From: Nannobrachium achirus
Taxonomy: Eukaryota > Chordata > Actinopteri > Myctophiformes > Myctophidae
Assembly: GCA_963921795.1 (NCBI GenBank)
Contig: OY997657.1
Span: forward strand, 2,999,316 to 3,063,315
DNA: 64,000 nucleotides
Reading direction: 5' to 3'
Shown here: piece by piece, positions 13,001-21,320 of the stretch
How positions within the stretch are numbered: position 1 is the stretch's first letter
Layout: every line of letters begins with the position of its first letter
Made by a program: the position numbers and the translations under genes
Notes under the pieces: generated by a model
Database searches by the model: none
What the model was told of the DNA's origin: nothing
What the model saw: the letters and a program-made list of their open reading frames with translations, nothing else

Positions 13001-15364
13001 AGAGTTAAAGAGGCGGTGCTATGATCCCCCCCCCCCCCCCCCCCCTCTAAAACATGATTATCAGGTATTATGATTATACTAGGAGGAAGATTTTTTCCAA
13101 AGAAGTATACAGAAAGAGTTAAAATTGGGTTTTTGTGTGGCCACACCCCCAGTTCATTAGGTATGCATGGATGTCATGGTGGGTGGTGACCAAGCTGTAG
13201 TTAGCCACACCCCACAGTGTTGGGTGAATGTTAATTAGGGGAGGAGTTGATTCTTTGATGTAGTAAGTATCGGTGTTTTTTAACTGACACTTTTGACCAC
13301 AAGGTGGCAGCCTCCAAGAGAAAACAAACAAATACCAAGAGAATACATAATTGCTCATAAAAACCACACCAGGGGGTCTAATGAAGTACTTTCAACCTCC
13401 TAGACACATGAAAAACATAAAAAGTACAAAACTATGGCACCACCTCTTTAAGTTTACGTATCAAATTGTGTGTTGTTGTTATTTCTTGTACTTTACCCTG
13501 AAGTGGAAGATGCCAGCATGGTGTGTACTTTACTCTGAAGTGCATGGTGTGTACTTTACTCTGAAGTGCATGGTGTGTACTCTTACCCTGAAGTGGAAGA
13601 TGCCAGCGTACTCCTGGAAGTTCTGCCCCACAGGGACCACCTGCACCAGCAGATCCTTCTGGAACTTCAGCGACGCAACGGCAGCCAAGAACCAGCAGTT
13701 TCCTGTACGGTTTAATACAGTCACACACCAACAGTTACACTATACCTACACACTGTATAACACAGTCACACACCAACAGTTACACTATACCTACACACTG
13801 TATAACACAGTCACACACCAACAGTTACACTATACCTACACACTGTATAACACAGTCACACACCAACAGTTACAGTGCCTACATATAAAACAGTTAGAAT
13901 CCAGCAGATAATATTTCTCAGGAGAATAATATCTTACTAACCTTAAAAAAGTATAACCTTAAGATGATGTTTTACTTGTAATCAAGAGTAATATATTATA
14001 TTACACATTAGTTTTACATATGTAATACTGTTACTGTTTTTGGTCAAGTAATACACTACTTGTTACTTGGTAAAATAATATTGCAGTAATATATTACAGT
14101 AGGCCTAATATTAAAAGTAAACGCTGAACAGATCATGCAGTAGGACTTGAAGTTAACAGCATGCACTGTGAGCATCAGGACCTGCGGGAATCAAAAGGTT
14201 TGCTCACCGACTTGTCCCTGAGAGTAGTCGAACTTGGAGGCACTCTCCATGAAGAAGGTGGGCTCCAGGCTGACACCCTGAGCTTTGAGAAGCTCCTGTA
14301 AAGACACAGAACAAACAGAGTTATAGGGTTGTAACCATACAACGCATCAATTTATAATTCCAACCATCCCACTACAGTGCATGGATATGATATGTACGCC
14401 GACATGTCATCATCATGCCATGTGTCTCTTATCAATCTAAAACATGTTGGCGTTAAGCCTTTGTATTTGGTATTTAGAGATGTTAAGACAAAGGATTAAG
14501 GATTAAGTAAAATACTAGCAGATCTACAAGCTCAGAGCTAAAAAAAGTAGCCTACAGTTGCAACTCAGTCCTGTTTTACTGTGGAGCAGGGTGTCTCAAA
14601 GCACCCTATAGGGTGTCTCAAAGCACCCTATAGGGTGTCTCAAAGTGGGTGTTGTGGGACCCTAGGGTGCCGTGATGCAAGTCCAGGAGTGCCTCTGAAT
14701 ACTTTGATCATGTTTGGAATTCATCAATATCACTTCAGTTTAACCGGTGCCGCACTGTGAGCTTGTAGATCTGCTATTTTTGTAATAGTTAAAGCATGAA
14801 ATAATTGGTTAAAGTGGTTCAAATCTAGAGTGACTCGGATGCACATCTAAATGGTTAGTTAATTTACAGAGGCTCTGATCCACTCCACACGGCCCTGCAG
14901 GTAGCAGGGCAGCTCGGCCAGGTAATAATTATAATAATAATAATAATAATAACTTACAGAGGCTCTGATCCACTCCACACGGCCCTCCAGGTAGCAGGGC
15001 AGCTCGGCCAGGTAATAATAATAATAATAATAATAATTCATTAATAAAGTGAGTTAACTTACAGAGGCTCTGATCCACTCCACACGGCCCTCCAGGTAAT
15101 AATTATAATAATAATTCATTAATAAAGTGAGTTAACTTACAGAGGCTCTGATCCACTCCACACGGCCCTCCAGGTAATAATTATAATAATAATTCATTAA
15201 TAAAGTGAGTTAACTTACAGAGGCTCTGATCCACTCCACGCGGCCCTCCAGGTAGCAGGGCAGCTCCAGGTAATAATTATAATAATAATAATAATAATAA
15301 CTTACAGAGGCTCTGATCCACTCCACGCGGCCCTCCAGGTAGCAGGGCAGCTCCAGGTAATAAT

Positions 15365-15400
<36 letters not shown>

Positions 15401-15614
15401 TTACAGAGGCTCTGATCCACTCCACACGGCCCTCCAGGTAGCAGGGCAGCTCCAGGTATCCCAGAGAGCAGCTGTCAGGAGGGAAGCTGCTGTCCACAAA
15501 CAGCTTGCCCTTCCTCAGGTTGTTCTCCTTGAGCTGGACGTAGTCCTGCTGCTGGAACATCTCTGGCAGGGCCAGGCTGCCACGCAGCGACACCAAGCTG
15601 GAGACATCACACAT
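1308..15614 (-). CDS. Calpain-type cysteine protease, copy A (3' end outside window)
   Basis: Calpains are cytosolic Ca-regulated cysteine proteases. Coding exons read from splice sites, high to low coordinate: 15614-15405, 14295-14208, 13702-13587, 12540-12407, 11666-11474, 10536-10462, 10140-10049, 9401-9330, 8537-8371, 7596-7454, 6866-6855 (12-nt microexon), 6658-6462, 6345-6303, 6196-6137, 5212-5149, 4287-4232, 3406-3338, 3174-3096, 2717-2604, 1670-1591, 1371-1308. All phases join without stops, giving about 709 codons here. The triad is visible: GNCWFLAA (Cys102), LLSCHTYIV (His263), MNPWGE (Asn289). The start is the first ATG of exon 2, after a noncoding exon 1. The last visible exons begin a second EF-hand module, so the gene continues off the left edge. 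The exact calpain type is not assigned; it is divergent from the textbook GDCWLLAA form. Copy B is its inverted partner. Confidence 0.9.
1513..1577. repeat. Short 16-19-bp tandem repeat in intron 21 of copy A
   Basis: Four units of GGGACCACCTAGAGAAG lie just downstream of the exon 21 donor on the coding strand. No exon sequence is included in the unit. Confidence 0.8.
1915..2240 (+). repeat. Dispersed repeat, CCTAATCGGGAG family, copy 1
   Basis: Begins AGTAAGACTCCCTAATCGGG, has a short palindrome CTCCCTAATCGGGAG, then a conserved body (AAACTTTAGAAGGCAATGG, GACAGATCCATGTTGATGAC, GGGGCAACGGTGGCGGAGA) and ends in a (GACA)n/(GACT)n run. Other copies are at 8913-9310, 11050-11285, 20757-20845, 29565-29830, 34816-35358 and 59282-59700. 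The class is not recognised. Confidence 0.75.
2391..2620. repeat. 48-bp minisatellite built on the exon 20 splice donor (copy A)
   Basis: About five units of 48 bp. On the minus strand each contains the last bases of exon 20 (GGACAGCATGGCCA) followed by the donor GTGAGTCACAGC and ~20 bp of intron. The unit nearest the exon is the true boundary at 2604; the others are displaced copies in the intron. Confidence 0.85.
3555..3900. repeat. Dispersed repeat of the CAACCT..TTCAGGCC family
   Basis: Starts GTGGTTCTCAACCTGTGGGT and ends in the complementary GGTTGCGAACCACTGG, so it has short inverted ends. It contains the GAGCTTGTAGATCTGC motif. Related copies are at 35870-36265 and 48395-48690. It looks like a non-autonomous DNA element; the class is not assigned. 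Confidence 0.6.
4468..4890 (+). pseudogene. 3' fragment of an L2-like LINE
   Basis: Translation reads [19 protein letters not shown] and [11 protein letters not shown] before a stop, resembling the C-terminus of fish L2/CR1-group ORF2. It is followed by ~280 bp of 3' UTR with AATAAA and a terminal (TCAA)n run (AATCAATCAATCAA), as in L2-clade tails. It lies in intron 16 of copy A. A related fragment is at 46417-46806 in inverse orientation but at a different intron position. Confidence 0.75.
5200..5665. repeat. ~60-bp minisatellite built on the exon 16 acceptor (copy A)
   Basis: About seven to eight units. On the minus strand each carries CTGTCAG followed by GATGGTGAGGTGGTC, i.e. the acceptor plus the first bases of exon 16, then ~35 bp of intron (ATAATGTTGTGTTTACTGTG). 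The true boundary is at 5212. The same array with about four units is at 63225-63455 in copy B. Confidence 0.88.
5680..6090. repeat. Dispersed repeat of the ACTTTTACTCCACTACAT family
   Basis: Starts AGTGGTGGACAGAGTACTGA and ends in GTACTTTGTCCACTGTTGC, so the ends are inverted. The interior has CACTCCACTACATTTC. Its counterpart in copy B is 62815-63205. Further copies or fragments are at 1745-1970, 2255-2360, 8205-8310, 12590-12930, 16435-17250, 18790-18930, 39925-40085, 41125-41200, 45340-45480 and 60060-60660. This is a hAT-like non-autonomous element by structure; the assignment is inference. Confidence 0.6.
6303..7596 (-). other. Copy A C2-like beta-sandwich exons (11-14)
   Basis: Exon 11 (143 nt) reads [13 protein letters not shown] and matches the calpain FWVNPQFKI start of the beta-sandwich region. 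Exon 12 is only 12 nt (VPAG), a size also known for exon 12 of classical calpain genes. Exon 13 (197 nt) contains [17 protein letters not shown] and [14 protein letters not shown], the typical GEYLVVPS strand. Exon 14 (43 nt) is an acidic linker (EYVEVEEI) into the EF-hand region. The exon 13 acceptor is preceded directly by a GGAC-type microsatellite (GTCC on the coding strand). Confidence 0.87.
6660..6738. repeat. (GGAC)n microsatellite abutting the exon 13 acceptor
   Basis: About 19 GGAC units. On the coding strand it reads (GTCC)n and ends directly in the acceptor CAG at 6659, so it forms the polypyrimidine tract of exon 13. In copy B the same tract is reduced to about three GTCC units (62230-62251). 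Confidence 0.9.
7904..8150 (-). repeat. Retroposon 3' end with (ATCT)n tail, copy A only
   Basis: GATAGATAGATA followed by CCTTTATTATCCCAAGGGGG, read on the minus strand as a 3' UTR ending in (ATCT)n. This type of tail is common to fish LINE/SINE copies. The equivalent intron of copy B (about 60630-60660) runs straight through without it, so it inserted after the duplication. Confidence 0.7.
8589..8914. mobile_element. Short inverted-repeat element, copy A only
   Basis: Begins TAAAGCCTCTATCAGAG and ends in CTATGATAGGGGCTTA, imperfect inverted ends of ~16 bp. The interior has pairs of GGTGGATAGCT and related blocks. In copy B the flanks are joined (near 59697-59712), so this is an arm-specific insertion in intron 9 (between exons 9 and 10). 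Confidence 0.65.
8913..9310 (+). repeat. Dispersed repeat, CCTAATCGGGAG family, copy 2
   Basis: Same family as at 1915. It contains two partial internal repeats of the GGCAAAATCTGTAGGAGCAG block and GGTGGCGCTA. The corresponding copy-B intron has it in opposite orientation at 59282-59700, so it predates the duplication. Confidence 0.75.
9630..10440. repeat. Two dispersed AAGGACCCCC repeats and a (GCGT)/(GT) run
   Basis: Blocks at about 9640-9740 and 10310-10410 share TCTCAA(C/A)CTT, TCATGT..AAGGACCCCC, AAATTA and ATTTGGCCA. The copy-B equivalent is 58530-58640. A hairpin with AGCAGATCTACAAGCTC lies at 9820-9895. A (GCGT)n/(GT)n microsatellite occupies about 9978-10042, directly downstream of the exon 8 donor. 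All lie in introns 7 and 8 of copy A. Confidence 0.6.
10541..10850. repeat. 20-bp minisatellite upstream of the exon 7 acceptor (copy A)
   Basis: About 15 units of CAACAGGATACAGT(C/T)ACAAA. On the coding strand this is (ACTGTATCCTGTTGTTTGTG)n leading into CTTGCAG at the acceptor of the catalytic-His exon. The copy-B version at 57838-58320 is shorter and interrupted by an inserted element. Confidence 0.88.
11050..11285 (-). repeat. Dispersed repeat, CCTAATCGGGAG family, copy 3
   Basis: Inverted relative to copies 1 and 2. It ends TCCCGATTAGGGAGTCTTAC and contains CTGCTCCTACAGATTTTGCC twice. It lies in intron 6 of copy A. In copy B the equivalent site is near the nested LINE insertions. Confidence 0.7.
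11690..12172. repeat. ~60-bp minisatellite at the exon 6 acceptor (copy A)
   Basis: About eight units of CAGGAGAGNAGAGC, GGTTCAATCAGCTGGTATA, AGAGCCTTACAACC. On the coding strand the unit reads pyrimidine-rich CTCTCCTGTG then GGTTGTAAGGCTCTTATACC and AGCTGATTGAAC. This resembles the exon 6 start GGCTGTACGGCTCCTACAAG CTGATGAACG, so the unit appears to hold a decayed copy of the exon 6 start with its polypyrimidine tract. Copy B has three to four units at 51745-51940. Confidence 0.8.
12245..12410. repeat. ~56-bp repeat built on the exon 5 donor (copy A)
   Basis: Three to four units. On the coding strand each holds GGCCTACGCTAA followed by GTATGAC, i.e. the last bases of exon 5 (AYAK) and its donor, then CACCTACTGTAGACTGTACT. 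The true boundary is at 12407. Copy B has two to three units at 51550-51670. Confidence 0.85.
13501..13610. repeat. Short repeat built on the exon 4 donor (copy A)
   Basis: Three to four partial units on the coding strand: TGGCATCTTCCACTTCAG followed by a GTAA-type donor and GAGTACACACCATGCA. In copy A it is ~100 bp. The same unit has expanded to ~1.4 kb in copy B (49484-50892). Confidence 0.85.
13703..13873. repeat. ~44-bp minisatellite at the exon 4 acceptor (copy A)
   Basis: About four units of CACAGTCACACACCAACAGT, TACACTATACCTACACACTG, TATAA. On the coding strand the unit resembles the acceptor region of the catalytic-Cys exon followed by a decayed exon start (GTAACTGTTGGTGT against GAAACTGCTGGTTC). 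Copy B carries roughly a dozen units. Confidence 0.75.
14867..15470. repeat. Tandem copies of the exon 2 3' end and its donor (copy A)
   Basis: Seven copies of a block that on the minus strand reads CTACCTGGAGGGCCG, GTGGAGTGGATCAGAGCCTCT, then GTAAGTTA and a (TTA)n run. The copy at 15405 is the functional-looking donor; the others follow downstream in intron 2. Three donors (15405, 15303 and 15217 region) are in the same open frame. Unit lengths vary with the (TTA)n run and a CACTTTATTAATGAA insertion in some units. Confidence 0.9.
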
Positions 15615-15627
15615 GATGGAGGATGCT

Positions 15628-15770
15628 GCAGGAGAGGAGAGGAGAGGAGAGGAGAGGAGAGGAGAGGAGAGGAGAGGAGAGGAGAGGAGAGGGGAGGGGA
15701 GGGGAGAGGAGAGGAGAGGAAAGGGGAGGGGAGAGGAGAGGAGAGGAGAGGAGAGGAGAGGAGAGGAGAT
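15628..15770. repeat. (GGAGA)n pentanucleotide repeat as exon 2 polypyrimidine tract
   Basis: On the coding strand (CTCTC)n runs directly into CTGCAG at the exon 2 acceptor (15626). The same array precedes exon 2 of copy B at 47067-47168. Confidence 0.88.
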
Positions 15771-16434
15771 TATCATCTCAAAAAACACCAGTCCAATCTT
15801 AAACATGTACAGTACTGTACAGTATGTCCTTATACGTCACAGACAATTATATAAAACAACGAATAAACAGTATAGGCCTACAAGCTCACAGAATGCATTG
15901 TTAGCTGATAGATCTGATATTTGTTTGTTTCATTGTGAATATTTTTTCTTTCTTTTTTCTTTTACAACTCTGTGTCTTTAATCACATGTCCAGAATATGA
16001 CAGGTAGAAGGTGGTTTAATGCTCAGGCTGCAGGCCATGAAATAAACACAGACTGTCTCTAGAAATATGCCTTCCTAAGCTGAAGATTATTAATACAATA
16101 TACTCTGTGGCAAATTCTGTACTTTTCTATTATCATCTGACAACTTAAATTATTTTCACAAGATTTAGGTCTTATTCATACTTAAGCCACTTTGCAGAAT
16201 TAGATTATTATTACAAAACACATTTATCACTTAAGCCCAATTTTATACTTTGTCTGTCTTTGAAATATTTTGATTTGATCTGATTTGATTTTGATAAAAT
16301 ATATAAATATAGGATAACACATTGAAGTGCAAAGAGACACTCATTTCCAATGCCGTCCTGAAGAAAATATATAAACAAAAACTTTCTGCACAATTGAACA
16401 TTCTTGCACATTGATTAGGCCTACTTTTTACTTT

Positions 16435-17250
16435 TGGAACTTAATGTCCATTTTTAGTGCAGTACTTGCACTTTTACTTAAAAAAAACTAAACAAACGTC
16501 CGTCTACTTGTTCCAGCCAGGATAACAAATGAAAGTGCAACAAAACTCTCGTTTCTAGTTTCCTTGTAGAAAAGATGTTTCATACATTTTGAACTCATAA
16601 ATGTAAATAAACATTCTGCGCAACGAGTATGTTTACTGTTGCTACTTTGAGTACATTCTGATGCCGATACCTTTGCACTTTTACTCGAGTACATTTAGAA
16701 AAGAAAGTCGACTTTTACTCGTAATAGAGTATTTCTACCATCGCGGTATTGATACTTTTACTCAGGTAAAACCGCTGAGTACAGTACTTGTTCCTCATGC
16801 GTTTGTATTACAGTAGGCCTACTTGCACTACTTGCACTTTTCCAGAGTATTTCCAATGTCCAATACTTTTACTTCTACTCCACTACATCTCGGATCCAAA
16901 TGTTGTACTTTTACTCCACTACATTTATTTGAAAACTTTAGTTACTGGTTACTTTGCAGATATAAATCATAATATAATAAAACACACATTAACGACTTTA
17001 GCCCTATGTTATACCTTGGCTATTTGAAAATAGCAGATCTACAAGCTCACAACGCGTCGCATCGTGACGCGTAGTGAGCTTGTAGATCTGCTATTTTCAA
17101 ACATTTTGCACTTTGACTTTTGACACTTGAAGTACATTTTCATGCCAACTCTTTTCATACTTTTACTCCAGTTTTGAATTCTGGACTTTTACTTGCAACA
17201 GAGTATTTCTATATTGCAGTATTGACACAGTAAAATATGTAAGTACTTTT
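16435..17250. repeat. ACTTTTACTCCACTACAT repeats split by a hairpin
   Basis: Two or more ACTTTTACTC-type dispersed copies lie in intron 1 of copy A. A near-perfect palindrome (AATAGCAGATCTACAAGCTC ... GAGCTTGTAGATCTGCTATT) at 17025-17100 interrupts the second one. A second palindrome of the same family is at 17602-17680. Confidence 0.65.
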
Positions 17251-17387
17251 TCCACCACTTTTAACAAACATCTGTACATCTGTCAGCTATTGAAATGGCA
17301 CATCTGTAAATGTGTATTACAGTAGGCCTACTTGCACTTTTACTGTTAACAAACATCTTGTTCCCCCAGTGCCCATGTGCTCCGGTA

Positions 17388-18020
17388 GAAGTGTGATACC
17401 TGTTGTCAGGTGGATGAGTACAGTAGAGCAGGTGTTCCCAAACTTCTTTCTCTCAGGGCACCCCATGAATATTTTGTTTTAATCCGAGGCACCCCTACAT
17501 TATAATTTTCACTCCCAGCACCTTATATTTATAGCACAGCGTCGTTGTCGGGTGGAAACCTTGTATGTCCAAAACCGTTCGTTTTGTATTTATCATGAAA
17601 CTGTGAAAACAGCAGATCTACAAGCACACAACGCTTCGCATCGCGAGGCGTTGTGTGCTTGTAGATCTGCTGTTTTCACTAGTTTTGTGCGACGGTCTTG
17701 TATGATGAAGCAGAGCTTTGCTTTACCAAAACACGTACACATTTGAAACTTGGAGATACAAGGTTTCTGCCCGACAGTGATGATATTTTAGTGATTATGT
17801 CGCGAGGAAAGCGTTGAGATAATAATAATTTTGGTTAGAACTGACTGAAAATAACTTTGTACTTCAAGTTTAAAATGATACTAAATATTTTTTTTCAAGT
17901 GTCCAAATAAATTCCAAATATTATCAAATGATCTCGCGGCACCCCTGGACTGCCGGCGCGGCACCCCAGGGTGCCCCGTCACCCCAGGGTGCCCCGTCAC
18001 CCACTTTGAAAACCCCTCCA
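17388..18020. mobile_element. ~600-bp repeat flanked by duplicated exon 1 end, copy A only
   Basis: The block GTTCCCAAACTTCTTTCTCT to ACTTTGAAAACCCCTCC has imperfect inverted ends typical of a non-autonomous DNA element. On both sides lies a copy of the exon 1 3' end plus donor (ACCTGTTG(..)TCAGGTGGATG at 17396-17414 and 18033-18060). Copy B has one such donor (46361-46377) and no insertion. It holds a 77-bp hairpin at 17602-17680. Confidence 0.65.
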
Positions 18021-18034
18021 GTAGAGTGTGTTAC

Positions 18035-18179
18035 CTGTTGGATGTTGTCAGGTGGATGCTTGATGCGTGTCACCAGAAGACCTCTGAGTTGCTCAGGAAG
18101 GTGAGGAGCCAACGCTGCGCTGCCAACATTTATACTGCTGTGCTGTTATGTAAGGGGCGGGGCTTAGCCCTGGCCCCGC

Positions 18180-18183
<4 letters not shown>
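18035..18183 (-). promoter_or_regulatory. Copy A core promoter and noncoding exon 1
   Basis: On the minus strand a GC box (GTGGGCGGGGCC, 18172-18183) is followed by TATAAAT (18128-18134) and an exon 1 whose donor is at 18035 (ATCCAACAG then GTAACA). By spacing from the TATA box, transcription would start near 18103. No ATG-initiated frame enters the CDS from exon 1; translation begins in exon 2. The same layout is conserved in copy B. Confidence 0.75.
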
Positions 18184-19950
<1,767 letters not shown>

Positions 19951-20159
19951 ATTAATAACGAAGTTATGAAAGAAGAGCAGCTCACAAAGAGGATCTTTGT
20001 GTGAAGTGAAGTGAAATGAGTTTGAGGTGATTTTTTTGCATGGCGTGCAGAAACACCTGCAGAAACCGATCATCTGGATATCTGCCAGCTCGTTGAAAAA
20101 ACAGGTTTTGTCACATCCGCTAGCTAGTTGATATTCTGAGCCGCGGGTGTGTGTGTGTG

Positions 20160-20217
<58 letters not shown>

Positions 20218-20235
20218 CGTGTGTGCGTGTGTGCG

Positions 20236-20268
<33 letters not shown>

Positions 20269-20756
20269 ACTATCTATAGCGAGAGAGAAAAGAAGACATG
20301 ATTAGCCTGAAGACAAATTCATTTCAGTTCAATTCCTTGCGCTCTCATGACATGCTGTTACATAATTATGTGTGACTCATACATGAAGAAGTACTCTGAT
20401 CGAGTAAAAAGTAGCAATGAAATAATAAATAAATACTTGGTAACATTTGTTATGCATCCTACTGTATTATGTAGTCTAAAGCCCCTTCTTCACTGACATG
20501 GCCCAACACCACACCACTCCACACGTCCCACTTGTGCCAGGTTTTCCACTACACGGACCTGGGTAGAGTATGGTGTGAAAGTGATACTATTAAACGTGGT
20601 ACTAAAGAGTATCCAATCCAGAGTAGGTCTGAGCTGGGCCAAACAGGGCCAAACACTTCATAATGACTGATCACTCACTGGCTTTTCATTTAGACCACCA
20701 GGATATTGTAATACATGATAATAGATTATATTGTGTTATAACCACTATTACCAGTT
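19951..20756. repeat. Non-coding spacer with (GT)n microsatellite
   Basis: A (GT)n/(GCGT)n run occupies about 20147-20268. The rest shows no coding frame, RNA gene or recognised repeat. Pairing with the other arm fades out here. Confidence 0.6.
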
Positions 20757-20845
20757 AAGACTCCCTAAATCGGGAGATAATCGACCGTCAGGTCGCATAC
20801 ACAAACTTTAGAAGGCAATGGTAGCCAAACAGGAGGTCCATTTGG
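20757..20845 (+). repeat. Dispersed repeat, CCTAATCGGGAG family, fragment
   Basis: A short 5' piece (AAGACTCCCTAAATCGGGAG to GGCAATGGTAGCCAA) lying just upstream of the LTR element. Confidence 0.65.
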
Positions 20846-20890
20846 TTACCAACTCTCCGATCATTTATCATTTAGGGATCATTTATCCCT

Positions 20891-21293
20891 TGTAATAGAT
20901 TCTATGAAATGTAATCTATTTGTTTTATATGTGCAGTCACGTGTCTGTCACTTTACCTAAGAATACAGTAAGACTGACTCAGCAACAGCTGTCGGGACCG
21001 TGGCTCCACGCGCGCTCCGACGTCATCAGTCCATACATGGAAGACTCTTCAGAATTGTATCTTTAGACATTGTTTAGGATACACCCTCTCAACTATTCTT
21101 GTCACACTGTCCGTGTATATAATGGGACCATGCCTGAGAAATGGGAGCGACAGATGGGGATGCGTGTCGCTCAGAGCTCTTGATAAGATTGTTCAATAAA
21201 TGTTGTATTCATTATACTCCACCCTCTAAGAATTCGATTCAATTTATTATGTTATTATTTATATAAGTATGATGCTTAAAGAATTCTATTACA
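20891..21293 (+). repeat. 5' LTR
   Basis: Terminal inverted hexamer TGTAAT/ATTACA. It carries a TATA-like GTATATAATGGG (21114-21125) and a polyadenylation signal AATAAA (21195-21200), consistent with U3-R-U5 order. A CpG-rich stretch (CACGCGCGCTCCGACGTCA) at about 20998-21016 contains a CRE-like TGACGT core on the reverse strand. Confidence 0.9.
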
Positions 21294-21320
21294 GTGGCAC
21301 CCCAGATGGGATCGGCATAA
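21294..21320 (+). promoter_or_regulatory. Putative primer-binding site
   Basis: One base after the LTR the sequence reads TGGCACCCCAGATGGGATC, beginning TGG as required for a tRNA CCA end. Partial likeness to a tRNA-Ser 3' end (GATGGGAT) is visible but not a full match, so the tRNA is not assigned. Confidence 0.6.

Larger units (their letters stand above)
8371..15614 (-). other. Copy A protease core and N-terminus (exons 2-10)
   Basis: Exon 2 (70 codons) begins MCDVSSLV and ends EWIRAS at the donor. Exon 3 carries [10 protein letters not shown] leading into the Cys exon, exon 4 ([19 protein letters not shown]). Exon 5 starts [14 protein letters not shown], the well-known calpain PC1 segment, and ends at EKAYAK. 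Exon 6 begins [12 protein letters not shown]. Exon 7 holds the catalytic His, exon 8 the catalytic Asn and Trp ([14 protein letters not shown]), exon 9 ends KKDDGEFW. Exon 10 (167 nt) spans the end of PC2 and the start of the beta-sandwich domain ([15 protein letters not shown]). Two TEV repeats lie in exon 10, against four in copy B. Confidence 0.88.

Noticed and set aside
15210..15806. 198-codon minus-strand frame starting in the GGAGA repeat
   Set aside because: Its first part is the CTCTC intronic tract; the supported start is the ATG at 15614 after the exon 2 acceptor.
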